A stretch of 35,849 bases of DNA from Clostridiales bacterium (lineage in GTDB: Bacteria > Bacillota > Clostridia > Saccharofermentanales > Saccharofermentanaceae): positions 1 to 35,849 of the forward strand of contig JAFWSW010000054.1 of assembly GCA_017519205.1 (NCBI GenBank), read 5' to 3'. Shown here one piece after another: positions 33,160 to 35,849 of this stretch (position 1 is its first letter; the number at the start of each line of letters is the position of its first letter). Position numbers and translations under genes: made by a program. The notes beneath the pieces were generated by a model. It was given only the letters and a program-made list of their open reading frames with translations, searched no databases and had not been told where the DNA came from.

Positions 33160-34788
33160 ATGACACTGGTGAAAGTCCATGCCTGTTCCAAGTGCGGCGG
33201 CACACTGACGGTGAATGACGAGCTGCAGAGGTACGAATGTCCGTTCTGCGGCATCTCCTACGAATACGAGTATTTCCAGAAGAAAGTCATCCTTGAGATG
33301 GCCGAATCTTCTCTGCATGCGGGGGATTTCCCTTTCGCGGAGAAGAGATATCTTTTCGCGCTGAAAAAACAGCCGCACGACCCTCGTCTGCTTCAGGGCC
33401 GTATCTTAAGCCATGCCAGACTCGACAGAGTTGAGAAAACGCTCTCCATCCCTGATCTGATCGAAGTGGACTATCCGAATGTCGAGCGCGCGATGAAGGG
33501 TGCCGAGGAGAGTGCTTTTCCCGAAGATAAGGAATACTTCGGAACACTCCACGATGCATTCCGTGCTGCAGAGGAGCTGGAGGGCATCAAGAAGACAAGA
33601 GGTGAACTGGAAAGCAGGATCAAAGCTGATCAGGATGCTCTGGAATTCAGTGAGTGTGACGGGCTTCTGCAATCGATCCTGAGTACCATCGGCAATATTC
33701 TGCATAGCCTGTTTTCCAAGCCGTATGATTCGGATCTGTACGCGCTCAAGTTATTCTTTATCTTTTATGTTGGAATGCTCTTTGCGGCCCTGATTTTTGC
33801 AGATAACGCCCTGGAGGACGAAACATTCCGCAGCATGGTCTGGGTATTTGTGGCGATGCTCCTGATCCCTCTGATCGTTGTCCTGATCCTGAATATACAT
33901 CTGAGAAGAAAAGATAAGAAAACGAGAGAAGAAAACATCAGAGTCAATACGGCCGAACTGGAAAAGACGGTAAAAGAGGAGGCCGAGAAAGAGAAGGAAC
34001 TTTCTGAGATCATTGAACGTCTTGGGGAAATGGACCTTAGCAAGTCAGAGGGTGAGCCGGATGCATCTGATCATCAAAGTTATGAAGAGAACCTGAAGGA
34101 GATCGTGACGTGCCCGTCCTGCGACGGCGAACTGATCGATAACCAGTCCAGAGCTCTGTATGAGTGCCCGTTCTGCGGCCTGACATTCGATTATGAGTAC
34201 GTGCGTCATGACCGTGTCCTTGATCAGGCGGAAAAAGCACTTCTGAATAAACTGTATCACGAAGCGGAACTGTTCTTTTCGAAAGCGGAAGAGAACCGTC
34301 CCGGAGATTTCCGCGTGCTCCGCGGATATATGCTCAGCGAAATGAAGGTCCCGAAGACACCGGACATAAAACTGGAATGCGATCTGACGGCGGAAGAACT
34401 GGCCGATCTCAGGATGCGTGTCGATGAGGTCATCCGTAAGGCTCCTGACGGGGATAAGGAATACTTTAAGAAATACTCCGAGATCGTCGACATCTACGAA
34501 GAGCAGCTGGCCATCCAAAAGGAGATCGCCGAGCCGCTGAAGAAGATCAATGAGCAGAAGAGAAAAGAGTACACGCTTGATTCCCAGAGTAATGTGAACA
34601 AACCCAGAGGCGGAAAAACATGGAGCAAGACGTACACTCCGCCCAAGAAGAAATTCCCGAACGAGAGAGTCGTGATCTCATATGCCAATAGGCAGAACCG
34701 GGAACTGAAAACCCGCGTACTTGAGATCAGAACCGCATTGGTCGAAATCGAAAAAGCACACGGGCTCCCAAAGGAACTATATATCTAG
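33160..34788 (+). CDS. Membrane protein with duplicated zinc-ribbon/helical-repeat modules
   Basis: The 542-residue protein has two copies of one module. Copy 1 has CSKCGGTLTVND with C9, C12, C27, C30; copy 2 has CPSCDGELIDN with C318, C321, C336, C339. Both then run CPFCG-(I/L)-(S/T)-(Y/F)-(E/D)-YEY and TPR-like helices, including matching DKEYF near the end of each module. Two membrane helices lie between them (about 193-248), followed by a charged coiled coil (about 255-300). With two helices, both modules should face the same side, probably the cytoplasm. The basic C-terminal tail has GGKTWSKTYTPPKKK. The zinc ribbons may bind nucleic acid or protein. No family with known function is recognised. 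Confidence 0.7.
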   Translation: MTLVKVHACSKCGGTLTVNDELQRYECPFCGISYEYEYFQKKVILEMAESSLHAGDFPFAEKRYLFALKKQPHDPRLLQGRILSHARLDRVEKTLSIPDLIEVDYPNVERAMKGAEESAFPEDKEYFGTLHDAFRAAEELEGIKKTRGELESRIKADQDALEFSECDGLLQSILSTIGNILHSLFSKPYDSDLYALKLFFIFYVGMLFAALIFADNALEDETFRSMVWVFVAMLLIPLIVVLILNIHLRRKDKKTREENIRVNTAELEKTVKEEAEKEKELSEIIERLGEMDLSKSEGEPDASDHQSYEENLKEIVTCPSCDGELIDNQSRALYECPFCGLTFDYEYVRHDRVLDQAEKALLNKLYHEAELFFSKAEENRPGDFRVLRGYMLSEMKVPKTPDIKLECDLTAEELADLRMRVDEVIRKAPDGDKEYFKKYSEIVDIYEEQLAIQKEIAEPLKKINEQKRKEYTLDSQSNVNKPRGGKTWSKTYTPPKKKFPNERVVISYANRQNRELKTRVLEIRTALVEIEKAHGLPKELYI

Positions 34789-34798
34789 GAAAACAATC

Positions 34799-34823
34799 TC
34801 CCGGAGCGATTCCGCTTCCGGGA
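34799..34823. other. Hairpin after the zinc-ribbon gene
   Basis: A 10-bp stem with a one-base bulge (34799-34808 with 34813-34823) lies 11 bases after the stop. It has no T-run on the plus strand (TAAAGAAAAA follows), so it is not a standard terminator there. On the minus strand it is followed by GATTGTTTT and could back up the prfC terminator. Confidence 0.5.
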
Positions 34824-34831
34824 TAAAGAAA

Positions 34832-34885
34832 AACATCTTAACGGCGAGTTTTGCGTAAGCAAACTGTCTGAGCCGGAAAGATGTT
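34832..34885 (-). terminator. Long terminator hairpin of prfC
   Basis: Read on the minus strand, an outer stem AACATCTT/AAGATGTT (34878-34885 with 34832-34839) is followed by TTTTCTTT. Inside are GGC/GCC and a further GTTTGC/GCAAAAC stem around a four-base loop. It lies six bases after the prfC stop, between convergent genes. Confidence 0.78.
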
Positions 34886-34891
34886 ATTTCT

Positions 34892-35849
34892 TTATCTTTC
34901 ATGAATATCGTCGAGCTTGAGCCCCTCATTATGCTCAAGTGCCCAGGAGATGGCCCACTCCGACTCGAAAAGCACTACCGGCATCTCGTCTCTGTCGAGT
35001 ACGAGCATGGAAGTGGAGGTCAGCGTGAGCTTGGAAAAATCGATGTCCGCGCTCTCATCCTGCTTGCTGCACCATCTGGCGAAGCGGTAGTTGAGGTTGT
35101 TTCTCAGGATATCTACACCATATTCTGTCTTTAAACGGTGCTCGAGAACTTCAAACTGGAGAACACCGACCACGCCCATGATGTAGGTCTCTGTACCGAT
35201 GCCCGGCTGCTTATAGAGCTGGACGGCACCTTCTTCAGAGAGTTGCTCGATACCTTTCAGGAACTGCTTTCTCTTCATGGAGTCCTTCGGCTGTACGCGG
35301 GCGAAGTGCTCCGGCGGGAAGACCGGGATGTTTGCGAAATTGAAGTTCTTCGAAGATGTGGTCACGGTGTCGCCGATGCGGAAGATGCCCGGATCGAAAA
35401 GACCGATGATGTCGCCGGCATAAGCGTCCTCGACGATCGTTCTGTCCTGTGCCATGAACTGCTGCGGCTGGGCAAGCGTGATCTTCTTTCCGGTTCTCAT
35501 ATGCTTGACGGACATACCCTTTTCGAACTTTCCGGAGCAGATGCGCATAAAGGACATTCTGTCTCTGTGGTTCGGGTCCATGTTTGCCTGGATCTTGAAA
35601 ACGAATCCGGAGAAGAAGTCTTCATCCGGCGCGATCACACCTTCGGAGGTCTCGTGGGCCTGCGGTCCCGGAGCGATCTCAAGGAACTTTTTCAGGAACG
35701 GCTCGACGCCGAAGTTCGTGATCGCGGATCCAAAGAATACAGGGGTGAGCTCGCCGGCAAGGATCTTATCGAGGTCGAAGGGGTCACCCGCCATGTCGAG
35801 AAGCTCGATGTCATTCTTTAATGTCTCATAATGATGATCGCTTAAGATC
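34892..35849 (-). CDS. prfC: Peptide chain release factor 3, C-terminal part
   Basis: About 318 codons of the C-terminal part are seen; the frame stays open to the window edge, so the GTPase start lies outside. TPVFFGSAITNFGVEPFLKKFLEIAPGP ends the G domain. FSGFVFKIQANMDPNHRDRMSFMRICSGKFEKGM starts domain II, and GVVGVLQFEVLEHRLKTEYGVD lies in domain III; all match RF3. RF3 is a translational GTPase that helps release RF1/RF2 from the ribosome after stop-codon reading. An internal ATG at 35794 is not the start. Identification is very sure. Confidence 0.93.
   Translation of the reverse strand, partial: ILSDHHYETLKNDIELLDMAGDPFDLDKILAGELTPVFFGSAITNFGVEPFLKKFLEIAPGPQAHETSEGVIAPDEDFFSGFVFKIQANMDPNHRDRMSFMRICSGKFEKGMSVKHMRTGKKITLAQPQQFMAQDRTIVEDAYAGDIIGLFDPGIFRIGDTVTTSSKNFNFANIPVFPPEHFARVQPKDSMKRKQFLKGIEQLSEEGAVQLYKQPGIGTETYIMGVVGVLQFEVLEHRLKTEYGVDILRNNLNYRFARWCSKQDESADIDFSKLTLTSTSMLVLDRDEMPVVLFESEWAISWALEHNEGLKLDDIHER

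Overview
The window reads as a chromosomal segment of an anaerobic Firmicute of class Clostridia. The evidence is the mix of families (clostridial P-loop/Asp23 protein, DUF6062, TmcAL, ECF S component, GH73-type glucosaminidase, Cna-B adhesin with a Gram-positive sorting tail), AGGAGG-type ribosome binding sites, TTGACA/TATAAT-type promoters and intrinsic terminators. I cannot place it below class; a gut or rumen lineage is a guess from the adhesin and surface proteins. I see no prophage, insertion sequence, CRISPR array, rRNA or tRNA. Coding density is high, and the longest gene-free stretch is the 300 bases before the adhesin.

Layout: (1) 1-725, the 3' part of a degenerate prepilin-peptidase-like membrane protein. 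(2) 762-4523, a five-gene operon: yebC, a P-loop ATPase fused to an Asp23-like domain, a DUF6062 protein with two Cys/His modules, a DsrE-fold protein and a SpoU/TrmH RNA methyltransferase. (3) rpsT (4645-4908), with its own promoter and a clean terminator. (4) 5209-15720, a 3503-residue cell-wall adhesin: choice-of-anchor-A-like head, about 27 isopeptide-type Ig-like domains, a Thr/Pro stalk, an X2-like domain and a noncanonical IVKTGD sorting tail. (5) tmcAL on the minus strand, divergent from a membrane-anchored helical protein and a CmpB-type membrane protein. (6) An orphan ECF S component, then pcrA, dgt and a YfbR-like 5'-nucleotidase (DNA repair plus nucleotide-pool cleaning). (7) Surface genes: a glucosaminidase with a cadherin-like domain, a cohesin/cadherin-like membrane protein, and GtrA. 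(8) folC, a TPR membrane protein and thrC, ended by a strong terminator. (9) A membrane protein with duplicated zinc-ribbon modules, convergent with prfC, which runs off the window.

Most genes are housekeeping. The least ordinary items are the giant adhesin, with its higher-order domain duplications and odd sorting signal; the uncharacterised proteins co-transcribed with yebC; the duplicated zinc-ribbon protein; and several dyad-symmetric sites on promoters (pcrA, dgt, cohesin gene). No clear new defence or mobile system is visible. All family assignments come from reading motifs, without database searches.
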